From: Tupaia tana
Lineage: Eukaryota > Chordata > Mammalia > Scandentia > Tupaiidae
DNA: 64,000 nt
NCBI GenBank assembly: GCA_026018925.1
Contig: JAKSZU010000006.1
Span: forward strand, 132,163,592 to 132,227,591
Reading direction: 5' to 3'
Shown: piece by piece, positions 1-12,969 of the stretch
Position numbering within the stretch: the stretch's first letter is position 1
Layout of the letters: every line of letters begins with the position of its first letter
Translations under genes and position numbers: made by a program
Notes under the pieces: generated by a model
Seen by the model: only the letters and a program-made list of their open reading frames with translations
Told to the model about the DNA's origin: nothing
Databases searched by the model: none

Positions 1-167
1 GGGGGGATGGCCACGCCGCAATCCCTTCTCCACCATTCTCCTCTCGGGATCTTGGGCACGCACGCACACGCGCCCGGCGTGAGTTTAAGCCGCCGGGTCC
101 GGGACTCGAACCGCGGTCGTCTACGTGGGAGTCCAGCGACATAGCCATTACGCTAACTGCTGGTCCC
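1..167 (-). mobile_element. Long tRNA-SINE, young, cut by the window start
   Basis: Reverse copy ending gctaactgctggtccc, with CpG-rich text (cgcccggcgtgag, gaaccgcggtcg) still intact, which marks a recent copy. The tail side lies outside the window. Confidence 0.93.
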
Positions 168-274
168 GTAGCAACTGGTTTTTACTTGACATTTTGTATG
201 TGTTTTCTTATTAAATCTTTCTCTGCATTTGCCTTAACAACCCACTAGTTGGTAAGTTCATTTCCCTAGTTGTT

Positions 275-437
275 TTAAGAATTATTTTATTTTAATTTTA
301 TTTATTTATTTTAATTTGTCCAGAGGTGATAGAGAAAGAGAGAGAGAGAGAGGAAAGCAAACCGCCAGGTCCAGGACTCGAATCAGGGTCGGCCCTGTGG
401 AAGTCCAGCGCCTTAACCACCATGCCATCTGGTGCCC
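275..437 (-). mobile_element. Short tRNA-SINE
   Basis: T-rich tail on the left, then aatttgtccag, a GA run, accgccaggtcc and the reverse B box, ending ttaaccaccatgccatctggtgcccc. Confidence 0.85.
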
Positions 438-1368
438 CCTCCCCCACTTAATTTTGGATGGAGGGGGGAAGAAACTTCAGGTAGGTATGTAGAGTTAAAA
501 ATATTAAAGTTAGTAAAAGAAGTTAAGAAAAGAAGGGACAAGGAATGAAAAAAAAGGAGTGAGGGAGATAAGAGAGAAAAATACATGACAGAGAATATAA
601 GTAGTACAGAAAAAGGGAAAACATAAAATGCATCTCATCATCTTCCTAATTTCAGTATTATACTAAATGTATAATCAAGATTGCCAGGTTCATCTCTTTT
701 AACTAGAAATGTGCTTTACTCTTAGCTCCATTTCTGAGCCACTATAGGTATTAAACAGCAATTTACATGTGATTTGCATTTTTTTTGTACTTGTGGTTTT
801 GGTAAGTCTTCCAAACCTAATGACTGTTCCTTTGGCCAGCAACATAAATGCTATAATCGCACAATTATTGTGCTGGGAACAGTTTAATTCAGCATTTTGT
901 TCTCAACCACAGAACAATTACTCAACAATTTCGGTTAACCAGACTAGCTCGCTGCCTGGAGAGAAAGAGGAATATTCACAAGATCTATTGTCTCACATAA
1001 AGGCAGCTACTAGACCTGCTGGAACTTTCTGGTACTGCTCTGCTCACTTCACTACACATGTCCGTGGTAACGAAAAAGACAGACTGCAGGTTTTCCTTTA
1101 AGGTCTTGCTACTTGTTCAGTTCTTTCAGTTATGCATTTACATATTTTCAAAAGAACATGAGATTTTGGTGGGTCTGGATAAACAGTCCTATAGATAAAT
1201 GTACTTAAAAAACATTAATATAATGACAGATGATACAAACAACTGAAAATTCAAAATCGTACGTTCAATACTCTTCCTTACAGCAGCTATCTTGTAGTGG
1301 TTACAGTGATGGTAAAGGGTTCCAAACTGTGAGCAATCTCATCTATCATTTAAATTATATGACTTGAT
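438..1368. other. Intron, no gene seen
   Basis: Unique AT-rich sequence after the SINE. A 110-residue frame at 769-1101 has no family I recognise, and no splice or codon evidence supports it. Confidence 0.5.
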
Positions 1369-1582
1369 GACCAGCAGGTGGCATGATGGTTAAGGAGCTG
1401 GACACTTCCAAATGGCTGACTACAGTTCGAGTCTCGCACCTGGTGGCTTGCTTTCTCACTTTCTCTCTCTCTCTCTCGAGTGCACATGCACTCTCACTTC
1501 TGCTGTGTCTCTCTCTGGTCAAATTTAAATAAATTTATTAATAAATAAAATGAATAATTCTTTAAAATAAATAAATAAATTA
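1369..1582 (+). mobile_element. Short tRNA-SINE
   Basis: Head gaccagcaggtggcatgatgg with B box agttcgagtct, a CT-rich body, ctggtcaaatt and an AAAT-rich tail. Confidence 0.88.
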
Positions 1583-1719
1583 CATGACTTAACAGTGCAA
1601 CTGGTTTAATGTCAACTTTTATTCTATATTTAAAATTTTAAAAATAGAAATTGAGACCACATAATCATAACTGTTACATTCTTTTTCTTCTATTAATTTG
1701 TTTAATTTTATTTATTTAT

Positions 1720-1962
1720 TTATTTTTTTGAGAGGTTTTTGCTATGCTCGCCAGTAAGCCAAAGACAGAGAGACAGAAAGTGAGAAATCATCCCCCAGGG
1801 GGATGGCCATGCTGCAATCCCTTCTCCTCTATTCTCCTTACAGGATCTTGGGCATGCACGCACACACACCCGGCATGAGTTTAAGCCACTGGGTCCGGGA
1901 CTCAAACGGCAGTCAACTACATGGGAGTCTAGTGACATAGCCATTACGCTAACTGCTGGTCC
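1720..1962 (-). mobile_element. Long tRNA-SINE
   Basis: Reverse copy: gagaggtttttgctatgctcg at the tail side, a cccccagggggatgg palindrome, ending gctaactgctggtcc. Confidence 0.92.
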
Positions 1963-2527
1963 TTAATTTTACTTTTAATTTATCATATTGAAAACATATG
2001 AGCCTAATATGTGTCTATAAAAATTGATATACAGCATCAAGTAACTTATTCACCTGTCGGAATAATCACCTTCCTTGACTATTTCTCATAAACGGGGACA
2101 ACTATTACGTGAATGCTATGTCATACTTCATATGTTTTGATGCTACTGAGAAACAAAGTAGTCTATGGTGAACTGAGCCAATGAATAGTGAAACGCAATA
2201 GTGGATCAAAATAGACATCCCTAAATGAAAGAAGTCTCCTTTCTCTCACTTTTAGTTTTTCCTAGTCTTTTTCTGAGTTTTTCTATTATGATTCTTATCT
2301 ATATTCTCCTGCTTTTACTTCCAATAAGAGATCGAGGGAGGGGAAAGAAGTGCTATTTTTATGGTTAGAGAAATCCCAGCTCAAGGTAAACAGCAAAATT
2401 GTGGTATTCCTATATAAAAAATACCCTGAATAAACAGAAAAGAACCCAAACAAAAAAGGAATCCTTCAATTGAGGTGAAGAAAAAAGAGGACCTGGGAAT
2501 TTTGGCAATTTAATTTTAACTGTGGGA
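1963..2527. other. Intron, nothing recognised
   Basis: Unique AT-rich sequence. No exon-like or repeat signature was seen. Confidence 0.5.
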
Positions 2528-2798
2528 GGCCAGCAGGTGGCATAGTGGTTATGGTGCTGTTCTCCCACATGGCTGACCAAGGTTCAAGTCCCATTCTCAG
2601 TGGCTTGAAACTCACTCTGGGTGCATGTGTGTGTATGCCCAAAATTCTGAGAGGAGAATGGAGGAGAAAGGAATGTGGCGTGGCCATTCCCTGGGGGTGG
2701 GGGGGGGGGTGGTGATTTTTTCACTTTCCCCCTGTTTCTGTGTCTCTGGGGAGCACATGTATCCTATAGCAAAAATCTCTCTCTAAAAAAAAAAAAAA
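2528..2798 (+). mobile_element. Long tRNA-SINE, older
   Basis: Head ggccagcaggtggcatagtgg, B box ggttcaagtcc, body agaggagaatggaggag. The central C/G palindrome has turned into a G-rich run near 2695-2710. Ends in poly(A). Confidence 0.9.
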
Positions 2799-4220
2799 TT
2801 GTTTTGGTCTATACATCTGACAAACAGATAAGAATAATGAAATTATGTATATTGACAAGAGATTTTTTATACTTAGATCACTCGTTCCCTGAAATACGTT
2901 CATCTATAAGGAGAAACTTAAATTCACTGATTTCTAATATTTTTTCCCTAGGTCCACTTTATTTTTTTTCTTTCAAAACAAAACCTAATGTAATACCCTA
3001 ACTATAAAAACTTGGCATGAGGAGTTCAAGTTCATCTACACCAATAAGCCCTTCTCTCTTAGTCCATCCCAGGTACACCCTGGAGGAACTCCATGGATCT
3101 TGAGATCCTCTCAGCAGAATTCTAAACTACTGATTTAACACTTCACTCCGTTCTTAACATTCCCCTCCCTAAATCAAATGATATAGTTGTGGTAGTAGAA
3201 AATATTATGTCTAATTAACACAATCACGCGATCAATTTTTACGGTGTCAAATACAGTCACAGACTTAAGTTATAATAATAGATGGGCCTATTTCAACTTA
3301 GTTTTACATTTTCTGAATAAAAATAAAGTACAACAACCTCCAACACAATAGTCATAGAATTAATTTCCTTTTAAGCATGAAATTCATTTGCCACATTGTA
3401 TAAACTCCTGGTATAATTTCTAATTGTTTAATCTAGGTACTGAAGTGAGGTATAATTAGAGAACAAACATTTGCAGAACAGAGTATAGTCTATAAAAAAG
3501 AAAATGCCAAAATAGTATCAGGTTCTTCTGAATGAACATAACTCAATTTAGTGCAAAATTTATGCTAAAAAATGAGCCAGATATTAAATTCAGAATGAAA
3601 AAAAATTGGCTATATCATTGCTACTTCCTGGTTAATTTGGCTAAGGGCCAATTTTTCGATATTATGACCATCCTGTAGCCCCGGTAAGCTTTATTTATTT
3701 ATTTTTGTATTGCATAAAAATATCAGCTTAAGAAGGGAAAATGTGAAATGGATGACATATTTTAGAACAGCTTCTCCCAGAATACAAAAATATTCCCCAA
3801 CTCAAAACTGAAACAAATAGTAGAACTACCAAGCAATGCCAATTGGCGACTCTCTAATGCCATTCAAACTTCGCAAATACTGGGCTCTCAAACGGATTTT
3901 AATTATTCAGAAGAAAACTAGGAAATGGTTCAAATATCAATTGCTTTCACAGAAATACAAATTCTCTTTTAAGAGAAGCATATGACATATCTTCTCTTTA
4001 TCTTTTGTAGTGCAGTAATGACCTGTTCAGTTTTTCTTTGGGGACGAGAGCACAGAACGGAATTCTCTTCAGTAGTCATCAAGACGATGCCCCACAAAAG
4101 TTATTTTTTATTGATATAGATAATAAAATATGTGAAAGTAGATAGATTTACTACTGAGAATTGGAGGAGAAAATATCACTGAATAAAGCACAGCTCACTT
4201 TTGTCAAATATCTTTCTCTC
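2799..4220. other. Intron, nothing recognised
   Basis: Unique AT-rich sequence without SINEs. No conserved coding signature was seen. Confidence 0.5.
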
Positions 4221-4224
4221 ATTT

Positions 4225-4494
4225 TCTCTCTCTTTTATTGCCAGAGGATATGTGTGTGCTTACCAGAGAGAAAAAGAAAAGAGAAAGCATAGCCCTTCTC
4301 CCCAGTGGAGAGTAGCTATACTGCCATCCTTTTTCTTTCATTTCTTCCTCCTGTGGGGATTCTGGGCATGCACACACATGTTCCTGAGATGTTTTTCAAG
4401 CCACCAGGGCCAATATCCAAAATTTGGTTAGCCATGTGGGATCCAGCTCCCAACACAATAATACTTAGCCTCAGCATCATTGGGGCCAGCCCCG
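4225..4494 (-). mobile_element. Long tRNA-SINE, old subfamily
   Basis: Reverse and diverged: gtgtgcttaccagagag, ccagtggagagtagc, tgggcatgcacac, ttttcaagccaccagg, ending ggggccagccc. Confidence 0.75.
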
Positions 4495-4570
4495 GGTATT
4501 TTTCCATTCTAGCAAATTCCAGCAACAATTTAAAAGTGGTTTCTATTGAAAGGCATCTTTTATTTTAACA

Positions 4571-4660
4571 AAAAAAGGAAGAAAAGAAAAGAAGAAAAGA
4601 AAAGAAAAAAAAGAAAAGAAAAGAAAAGAAAAGAAAAGAAAAGAAAAGAAAAGAAAAGAG
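4571..4660. repeat. (AAAAG)n microsatellite
   Basis: About 90 bp of AAAAG/AAAG units, purest from 4610 onward. Confidence 0.92.
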
Positions 4661-6404
4661 GGCTTACGATTTATTTCAATGTCTAGTTACATAGGGGCAC
4701 ATTACACATACTATAAACTCAATTTGCTACTAAAGATTACATTTTGTTGTTGGGTATATGCAAATGCAGTCTGTATTTCTTATACTGAGACTTGATAAGG
4801 CAGCATTATAACATAAATGTTTTCATATATGCCATAAGTCACAGTGAAATCACTTAATTTCAAAAAGTTGTTTGGGACTACATGTTTAATAATTAAGAAA
4901 CAACGTTGGTATTTCAAGGCAGTATTTTGTGAACTTGAGTCCAAATAATTTATGATCAAAATTATTAGTTTCTGAAATAATTACTGATGTCCACAACATT
5001 TAGAAGTTTATATATATATGTGTGTGTGTGTGTGATGTATATAAATGTATACATGTGTATAGTGTTAACCACACACACACACATACAGTATCACACATAG
5101 AAATGACAGCATTGTTTTTGAAAGCAGTTTTATTAATAAACTGATTCTAAACGAAAATGACATTTTCAATGACTTGACCCAATTAAATTCTGAACAAGCA
5201 AGAAATTAAAAGAATTTTAAATATACATCTAAATCCCTAATAAATTTGAACCTGCACACTCAGAATCTGTTTCTCAACGTGAGCCATTCATTCATAGAAG
5301 CCATGGGTCAAACGGCTTGCTTCTGACAGCACTCTAAATTAGTGCGCACACAATAGAGGGCTTATATGATTGCGATGGTCCACATCCAGTAAAACTGCCT
5401 AAACCCACAGAAGGACGGCTCAACCTCATAATTCAGAAAGGCTCACCTGCAGCTGCATACCACATACAGTCATCTCTTCAAAGGCTATCATAAAGCACTG
5501 GGGATGAGGACCTCTGAATCAGTGTTACTGGGCAGTGCCAGTTTATTTTTTTTCCCATTTTAACACAAAAACCTTTCTTTGGTTTCAATCAGCCTACCAG
5601 TGATCACCTTTTTACATATTAGCCAGACAAAAGTACCAGTTCTATCTGTGCTTTCCATGAAGTCCTGATCATCTTTTAAGAACAGCTGGACCATTGGGTC
5701 CCACATATGAACTCTTTCTGTAGATCTGTTTGGCTACAGTTACATTGAGGCTGTACTTACATCTTGCTTGCAAATGTCTTTTACATGGTCCTTGGAAGCT
5801 GTGAAGTAGAATGGCCTGACATCACCAATTCAACAATACAATGATACAGTTCTCATTTCAATTATAATGTGATACTTAGTCACCTCTAATACTGAGCTGC
5901 ACTTAGAAGATTATGTTTTAGACATATGACAACATTAATAATAAGTTTCTAACAATACTGTGTCATTAAATAATCAAGAAGTAACATCTCCAGTTAATCA
6001 AATGATTTGGATATACTACAGGAAACACCGCAAATCCTCACATTTTACCAAAGCAATTTCAACGAGTCGCACAGTCACTTGTTTTTCCATTGTAAAATGA
6101 TTTCAGCAGATTCATCACTATAGAATAATAAAAAAAAATTTAAATAGCAAAATGAAAGTGGCTATAAATTTAAATGCATGGTCTAACCAGTGTATGTAAC
6201 TACTTGTCTCCCACGCCTCATTTCCACTCTATGTCTCTTTCTGTCCCTCATATATTTTCCACTAGTGTAGCAAGTTATCAGAGTCATTCCTTAATACTGC
6301 CCAAGCAACTGAAATCAGCTGGATCTCACTTTTACCATTTTGCATGAATTACTTGATCCTTAACTAGAAACCACAACTCAATATACCCACAATAATGTAA
6401 ATAT
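4661..6404. other. Intron, SINE-free
   Basis: A TA/TG then CA microsatellite at 5012-5095; the rest is unique. 5250-5560 is the least AT-rich part. No exon signature was found. Confidence 0.5.
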
Positions 6405-6532
6405 CATATAAATGTACTAGACTATAGACCTACAAGGAAAGGGACTGCATCTCTTGAGGTTACAATTTATCTTTTTCATTGCAAGGGGAACCTGAATGAG
6501 TACGTTTTCAATAAATGTTTGTTGAATGAATG
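6405..6532 (+). mobile_element. L2 LINE 3' end
   Basis: The order ...actatagacctacaaggaaagggactg... then tcaataaatgtttgttgaatgaatga is the hallmark 3' terminus of the ancient mammalian L2 element. Confidence 0.75.
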
Positions 6533-7083
6533 ATTAAGTAGATGAAACTATATCCTTTAAAACAAAAGATCAGGAAAATAACTTTCTTCAAATATTCCAA
6601 TATTTCGTAAGTATTATTTGTTTTCACAGAAAATTGTTACCTCATGGAAATTTGTTTTGTTTTGTTTTCCCTTCCATATAAACTAAAACAGGTCTTTCAT
6701 ATATATGAAGGTTGCAAGCAAGTCAATATCAATTTTGTTTTTTTCTGGTCAGTTAAAGCTACTTTTTAACCTTTTCTAATCCATACGTATTCTTTGCTTC
6801 CTCCTTTCCAATCAATCTGCCTACAGCATTACTCTACAGATACAACTAAATAAATACAGAGGAGTTCATTTCGGATAACCAAGTTGCATATTCTTAATCA
6901 TGTTCTGGTGTTGCATGAGCTTTCAAAACCAAGTTTGAAAGAATGGGCAAATTTGGTGGTTGTCTGTTGCTGAGTTGATTATTTCCATGGCTCCAGACTG
7001 CATCTGCTTTCCTTAGTCATAGTCTGACATTCAAATATTGCTTTTTCAAATTTTCCCTCTACATACACCGCACTCTACTTTGA
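6533..7083. other. Intron, nothing recognised
   Basis: Unique AT-rich sequence between the L2 end and the next SINE. Confidence 0.5.
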
Positions 7084-7238
7084 TTTATTTTTAATTAATT
7101 AATTAATTTTTATTTGACCAGATAGAGACAGAAAGAGAGAGGGAAAGTGAGAAAGCAAGCCACCACGTCTGGGACTCAAACCATGGTTCACCCATGTGGG
7201 AGCCTAGCACCTTAATCGCCACACCACCTGCCAGCTGC
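7084..7238 (-). mobile_element. Short tRNA-SINE
   Basis: ATTA-rich tail, tatttgaccagatagag, reverse B box gggactcaaacc, ending ccacaccacctgccagc. Confidence 0.86.
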
Positions 7239-7632
7239 TCTACTTTGATTTTTATTGACTATACTTCTTCAATTGATCAAATCAATTCTGAATTCTATTC
7301 CAATCTCCGGAATCCCGATCGCCACTTCTCATCTCTTCTCTGCCTTTATTGTCAGGTAAAACTGAGTGTGCTCTGCATTAACTTTTTACCCCATCTCTCA
7401 ATAATTCATATACATCACCTTGTATGTTGTTTAAGCTTCGTCATGACAAGACAATGAATAAAGTATACAAAATGAAAAGGGCATTGCTAAGGAGAGACAC
7501 GGAGAAAAGCATGAGAAATGAAAATGAGGAATACAATATTTGTAAGTATATCAGAGAAGTATACTTATCTAAAATAATTACGTTTCTAATCAGATTGTTC
7601 ACTTCTTTTATTTTTAAATAAATTATTAATAA
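7239..7632. other. Intron, nothing recognised
   Basis: Unique AT-rich sequence. Overlapping frames here lack any family features. Confidence 0.45.
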
Positions 7633-7889
7633 GTGGACAACACGTGGCAAAGTAGTTAAGGCACTAGATTTACACGTGGCCAACTGTGGTTTGAATCCCA
7701 GACATTGTGGCTTGAATATCATGCTGGGAATGTGTGCATGTGTGCACCAGATCTCAGGAGGGGAATGGAGGAGAAGGGATTATAGCGTGATCATTCCCTC
7801 TAGTGGATGATTTCTCATTTTCCCTCTCACCGACTCTTTCTGTTCTCTCCAGTGAGTGCATGCAGCATATGGCAAAGACCTTTAAAAAA
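7633..7889 (+). mobile_element. Long tRNA-SINE, older
   Basis: Diverged head (gtggacaacacgtggcaaag), B box ggtttgaatcc, body ggggaatggaggagaaggg, short A tail. attatta direct repeats flank it. Confidence 0.82.
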
Positions 7890-7898
7890 ATTATTAGT

Positions 7899-8145
7899 GG
7901 GATCAGCAGATGGCATAATGGTTATGTCGCTGGACTCCCATGTAGTTGATCACAATTTGAGTCTCGGATCTGGTGGCTTAAACTCAGTCCAGGCACGCGT
8001 GCTTGCGTGCCCAAGATCCCAAGAGGATAATGGAGGAGAAGGGATTGATGCGTGGCCATCCCTACTGGGAAGTGACTTCTCATGTCTGTCTCTTTGTCTC
8101 TCTGGCAAGCACACGAGCTCTAGAGCAAAAAATCTCTTTAAAAAA
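7899..8145 (+). mobile_element. Long tRNA-SINE
   Basis: Starts gggatcagcagatggcataatgg directly after the tail of the previous copy. The body agaggataatggaggagaag and a short A tail follow. Confidence 0.9.
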
Positions 8146-8310
8146 TTTACCAAAAAGCAATCTTAGATTTCTATCATTATTGTTTTAATCTGTGCAATAG
8201 CTGAAATTAAGTTTTATATTAATGTGTGCCTTCTTTTTTTACTAGTGATAAAGATCATCAAAGATTTGTATATTTTACAGGTCTATTAAAAAAAAAAAAA
8301 AAAACTTTAG

Positions 8311-8561
8311 GGACCAGCAGTTAGCATAATGGCTATGTCACTGGACTCCCATGTAGCTGACCGCTTTTCGAGTCCCAGACCCTGTGGCTTAAAACTCACA
8401 CCGGGCATGTGTGCTTGCGTGCCCAAGATCCCGAGAAGAGAATGGAGGAGAAGGGATTGTGACGTGGCCATCCCCCCGGGGGGTGGTTTCTCGCTTTCTA
8501 TATCTCTGTCTCTCTCTGTCTGTCTCTCTGGCGAGAGCCCGCACCCTATAGTAATAAAAAA
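8311..8561 (+). mobile_element. Long tRNA-SINE with target-site duplication
   Basis: Near-consensus head (A box tagcataatgg), an intact ccccccggggggtgg centre, and A tail. aaaaactttag is present on both sides (about 8300-8310 and 8562-8572). Confidence 0.93.
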
Positions 8562-8689
8562 AAAAACTTTAGTTCTAATAAGCCTGTGCATTTTATACGT
8601 ATATATTTTTCAAGGATAACCACTAAAAAAAATCATAAACTGTATATCCTCTAAGCCAATGGCAGGAATAAGCCACATATATACATATT

Positions 8690-8925
8690 TATAATTTCTA
8701 TTTCTTTATTATGAGTGAGAGAGGGAAAAAGTGAGAGGTAGGCACTCCGGGCAAGGTCTCACCATGCTTCCACCCAAGCATCATAGCAAACCAGGCCTAA
8801 TGGCAGCATGCATTGCCATGCCCTGAGTGTTCTGGTTGCCTGAATCTGAACCCTGTCCTCCCTGTGGCTTCAGTATTGTTTGGCAGTACCCTATCACTTG
8901 CTACACTGCAATAAGAGCTAGATAC
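8690..8925 (-). mobile_element. Old tRNA-7SL-type SINE, diverged
   Basis: agtgagagagggaaaaagtgagag, then gggcaaggtctcaccatgc and cctgaatctgaaccctg, resemble the decayed reverse composite SINEs elsewhere in the window. Confidence 0.45.
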
Positions 8926-9400
8926 ATTATTTTCAGTACATTAACTTCTCTAGTACATATTATACCTTCCATCAATATTTTTTTCTTGCATTTTTCCCAT
9001 TATCAATTCCCCAACCTATTAAGTGGGCAGTGGATTATTAATTTACTTTCCTTACTGATGTGTAAGAAAACAGAAGGAACTATTTTAGCTGTACCAAAAT
9101 TTTAGACAGTATGGCTATTACCAATAAGGTCTGAGAACACTTATGTTTTCTTTTATAAGATCACCACACCTCCAAAATTCTTTCTCTGCCTACTGATTAT
9201 CTAAAATACTGTTTATAGTTTTCAAATATTTGTATTTAAATATATATATATATATATATATAGGTTATTTTCTAATTATATTACTGTAAGTAACACTGTA
9301 TGAGACCCTGTTTATAAGAATTGAGATGTAACTTATGACCCTGTATAAAACCAGTCTTTGAAAATATTTTATGTATGTGCATATTTGAGAAAAAATATTT
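8926..9400. other. Intron with a (TA)n run
   Basis: Unique AT-rich sequence. A pure TA run lies at 9241-9262. Confidence 0.5.
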
Positions 9401-9760
9401 ATCCTCTAAATATTGGATGTAATGTTCCAAAAATTCCTACTTGATAAAGCTTCCCATTATTTTTTCCAAATAACCTGTATCTTTAGTATTAATTCCATTT
9501 ACTTGACTTTCCAATAATTGTAAGAGGTATGGTAATATTCCCCCAAAATGGTGTGTTTTACAATTTCTACCTGGAATTTCATCAGTTGCGCATCATATAA
9601 TCTAAAAATATTTTATTAGATGCGTTCAAGTATAGACTGGTAATAACTTCCTGGAAAATTAAACCTTTTATCAAGATGTAGCAGCCTTCTTTATCCCTAG
9701 TAACATTTTTTGGCTTAGAGTATATTTTTTCAGATACTGATATAACTCCTTAGCTTTCTT

Positions 9761-10028
9761 TTCTTTTTTTTTTTTGAGAGGTTTTTTTCGCTATAGGGCG
9801 CATGCGCTCGCCAGACAGACATAGAGAGACATAGAGACAGAAAGCGAGAAATCACCCCCCAGGGGGGATGGTCACACCGCAATCTCTTCTCCTCCATTCT
9901 CCTCTCGGGATCTTGGGCACGCACGCACATGCGCCCGGCGTGAGTTTTAAGCTACCGGGTCTGGGACGCGAACCGCGGTCGACTATGTGGGAGTCCAGCG
10001 ACATAGCCATTACGCTAACTGCTGGTTC
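9761..10028 (-). mobile_element. Long tRNA-SINE, young, inside the antisense L1
   Basis: Reverse near-consensus copy with intact CpGs, ending gctaactgctggttccc. A perfect 16-bp duplication actccttagctttctt flanks it (9745-9760 and 10031-10046). Confidence 0.95.
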
Positions 10029-10187
10029 CCACTCCTTAGCTTTCTTTAGATAGATATTTGCCTATTAAGCTTTTTTATCATTCTTTGACCTTCAAACTTT
10101 CTATTTGCCTTTACTTTCATATATTTTTCATTTTTCTCAATAATGACATGTGGTAGTTTTAGTTTTGCTTTTGCTTTTTTGGGGGGG

Positions 10188-10218
<31 letters not shown>

Positions 10219-10456
10219 GGTTTTGGCCACAGGGCATATGCACTCACCAGAGAGAGACAGAGAGAGGGAAAAAGATAAATTACTCCCTAAGGACATGGTC
10301 ACACTGCAATCCCTTCTCCTCCAGTCTCCTCTCAGGATTTTGGGCACACATGCACATGCACCCTGTGTGATTTTCAAGCTACCACGTGTGGGGCTTATAC
10401 TGTGACGGACCATTTGGGACTCCAGCACCTTATCTAATACGTAACCTGCAGGCTCT
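10188..10456 (-). mobile_element. Long tRNA-SINE, older
   Basis: Long T run (10191-10218) followed by ggccacagggcatatgcactcacc, ending aacctgcaggctct. A G8 run precedes it. Confidence 0.85.
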
Positions 10457-11065
10457 GAAGTAGTTTTATCTTTAACACAATTTGCTAAACTATTTCAAGC
10501 TATATTTACTTTAATTATTTATATGTTTTTAACTTGTTTCTACCAATTTCATATTTTCTATTTTTTTTAATGTTTTTCTTATGCTTTCTCAATGTTTGAT
10601 AATTATTATTATGGATTTTTGTTCTGTTCTCTTTGGTTTGGCTTTTTCTTGTCATTGGTTTAGAGGTTATATATTTGATGGTTTATTTTCTTTTAGTAGT
10701 TATCTTTGAAAATTTATCATAAAGTTAGTTTTAAAAGAATCTAAATCAAAATCATATATAACTCCCATCTAAAAGAATGTAAAGATATTTTAGTTCTGAT
10801 ATTGCCTCCAGGGATATATTTTTAACCTCCAATGTATCAGCCTGCCATTTTTCCAGTCATATAAATACAAATGTTCATCTTTAGACTTAAGTTTGTTAAA
10901 CTATGTATTGGTGCCTTTGTTTCCCATTCTTCCTGCATCTCTATATTCATACCCCTTCTTGTGAAGTGAATCTTTTAGAAGATGATTTAGTAAAAAAGGC
11001 AGTTCACATTATTTTGACTTTTATAAAAGTGTATTTATTATGTTCTTATTCTTAAGATGTAAATT

Positions 11066-11287
11066 AGAGCCCGCAGGTGGCATAGAAGTAAGGAGCTGGA
11101 TCCCACATGGCGGACTGCACAGTTTAAATCCTGGACTTGGTGGCTTGAAAGCCATGCTGGGCTTGGGTCCATATTTGCCCAAATCATGAGAGGAAAATGG
11201 AGAAGAAGGAATTGTGGAATGGTCATGCCCTCCGGGAGGGGGGAGATTTCTCCCTCCCTCCCCCCCCCGCCCCGCCCCCGTTGCTCT
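11066..11287 (+). mobile_element. Long tRNA-SINE, older
   Basis: Head agagcccgcaggtggcat, body agaggaaaatggagaag. The 3' part is a C-rich tract (11249-11280) with G4-forming potential on the minus strand. Confidence 0.82.
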
Positions 11288-11410
11288 AAGGTTGGCTCTT
11301 TATCCCTATTTCTTGGCAATTTGACTATGTTTCATCTGCTTGGAGTTCATTGAGATTCTTAGTTATATGGATTTATAGTTTAAGAAAGTCTTTGAAAATT
11401 TTTGGACATT

Positions 11411-11674
11411 CCTTTTTTTTTTTTTTTATTTTGAGAGGTTTTTGCTACAGGGTGCGTGCGCTTGCCAGAAAGACAGAGAGAGATAGAAAGTGAGAAATCA
11501 CCCTCCGGGGTGATGGCCACGCCACAATCCCTTCTCCTCCATTCTCCTCTTGGGATCTTGGGCACGCACGCACACGCGCCTGGCGTGAGTTTAAGCCACT
11601 GGGTCTGGGACTCAAACCGCGGCCTACTACATGGGAGTTCAGTGACATAGCCATTAACGCCAACTGCTGGTCCC
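11411..11674 (-). mobile_element. Long tRNA-SINE, young
   Basis: Near-consensus reverse copy ending caactgctggtccc. tggacatt is duplicated at 11403-11410 and 11675-11682. Confidence 0.93.
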
Positions 11675-11761
11675 TGGACATTAATTCTTCAAACAATTTT
11701 TCTGTCTCTATCCATGTCTTAGTTCATTGATTTTCTATTTTTAATTGGTCTTTCTTCTCTT

Positions 11762-12022
11762 TCCTTTTTTCTTTTTCTTTTTTTTTTTTTTTTAAGAGAT
11801 TTTTGCTATAGGGCATATGCACTTATCAGAGAGACAGAAAGTGAGAAATCATCCCCCCGGGAGAATGGCCACGCCACAATCCCTTCTCCATTCTCCTCTT
11901 GGGATTTTGGACACATATGAACATGTGCCCAGTGTGATTTTCAAGCCACCAGGTCTGTGACTCAAACCATAGTTGGCCACATGGGAATCCAATGCCTTAA
12001 CCACTAAGCTACCTGCTGGACC
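11762..12022 (-). mobile_element. Long tRNA-SINE, older
   Basis: T-rich tail, aagagatttttgctatagggc, ccccccgggagaatgg, ending ctacctgctggacc. Confidence 0.9.
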
Positions 12023-12460
12023 CTCTGCTTTCCGCTTTTAAAATAATTGTACTGCTATGTCAGTAATGTTATCTGCTGCAGTTCCTAATCCCACCAGTGT
12101 ATCTTTTCATTTCAATACTCTATTTTTTATCTCTAAACGTTCAATCTGAAGCTTTTTTATGTCTTCCATTAATTTCCACATTATGTTCTAGAACATGAGT
12201 ATATCAGTAAGAGCCATTTCAACCTCTTTGTCTATGAATTTTGACATTTGTGCCAGTTTTGTTTGAGCTTTTATTGATTTTCTTCTCATTATGTGTTACC
12301 ATTTTCTTGCTTCTTTAAGTACATGTTAGTTTATGATTGGATGACAAACATCTTGAATTTTTGTCTGATTACCTGTAATCTTTTTTACTGGGGGTAGGTT
12401 GTTCTGGGATATACTTTGAAAACAACTTGATCTTTTCAAGTCTTACTTTTAAACTTCAGA

Positions 12461-12712
12461 GGTGGGCAGCATGTGGCATGATGGTTATGGCACTGCACTC
12501 CCATGAGGCTGACCGTGGTTCGAGTCCCGAACCCGGTGGCTTGAAAATCATGCCAGTGTGTGTGCATGAGTACCCCAAATCTCGAGAGTGAAGAAAGGAT
12601 TGTAGTGTGTTCATCACCCTGAGGGGGTGATTTCTCACTTTCCACTCACTGACACTGTCTCTCTCTCTTTCTCTCTCTCTCCTGCGAGCATACCTGCCCT
12701 ATGGCAAAACCC
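12461..12712 (+). mobile_element. Long tRNA-SINE
   Basis: Head ggtgggcagcatgtggcatgatgg, B box ggttcgagtcc, body with a short deletion, ending ctatggcaaaaccctc. Confidence 0.88.
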
Positions 12713-12969
12713 TCATATTTTTGTATTAAAAACCTTTCTTTTTATATTAGGTCTATATTAGTTGTTAACTACAATTTAATTTGGTCTCCTTACTAAGGTG
12801 ATATGCTTCTAAAAGACTGGACCCAATGCTTTATGTATTAGGAGTCCCTCCATTCTTGTTGATGGAAACATAAAACACTAGATCTTCAAAAAAGTTCTTG
12901 GAAAATGCATATTATGAGAAAATTATGTATGCGTTTCAAAATTTTTTGCACTAAATAAACTCATGTTTT

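Noticed and set aside
769-1101. 110-residue open frame
   Set aside because: No recognisable domain, no splice context, no homology I can name.
8309-8600. Recurring peptides with HSPLGILG/HAHAPG-like text across the window
   Set aside because: They are six-frame translations of the same SINE on one or the other strand, not a protein family.
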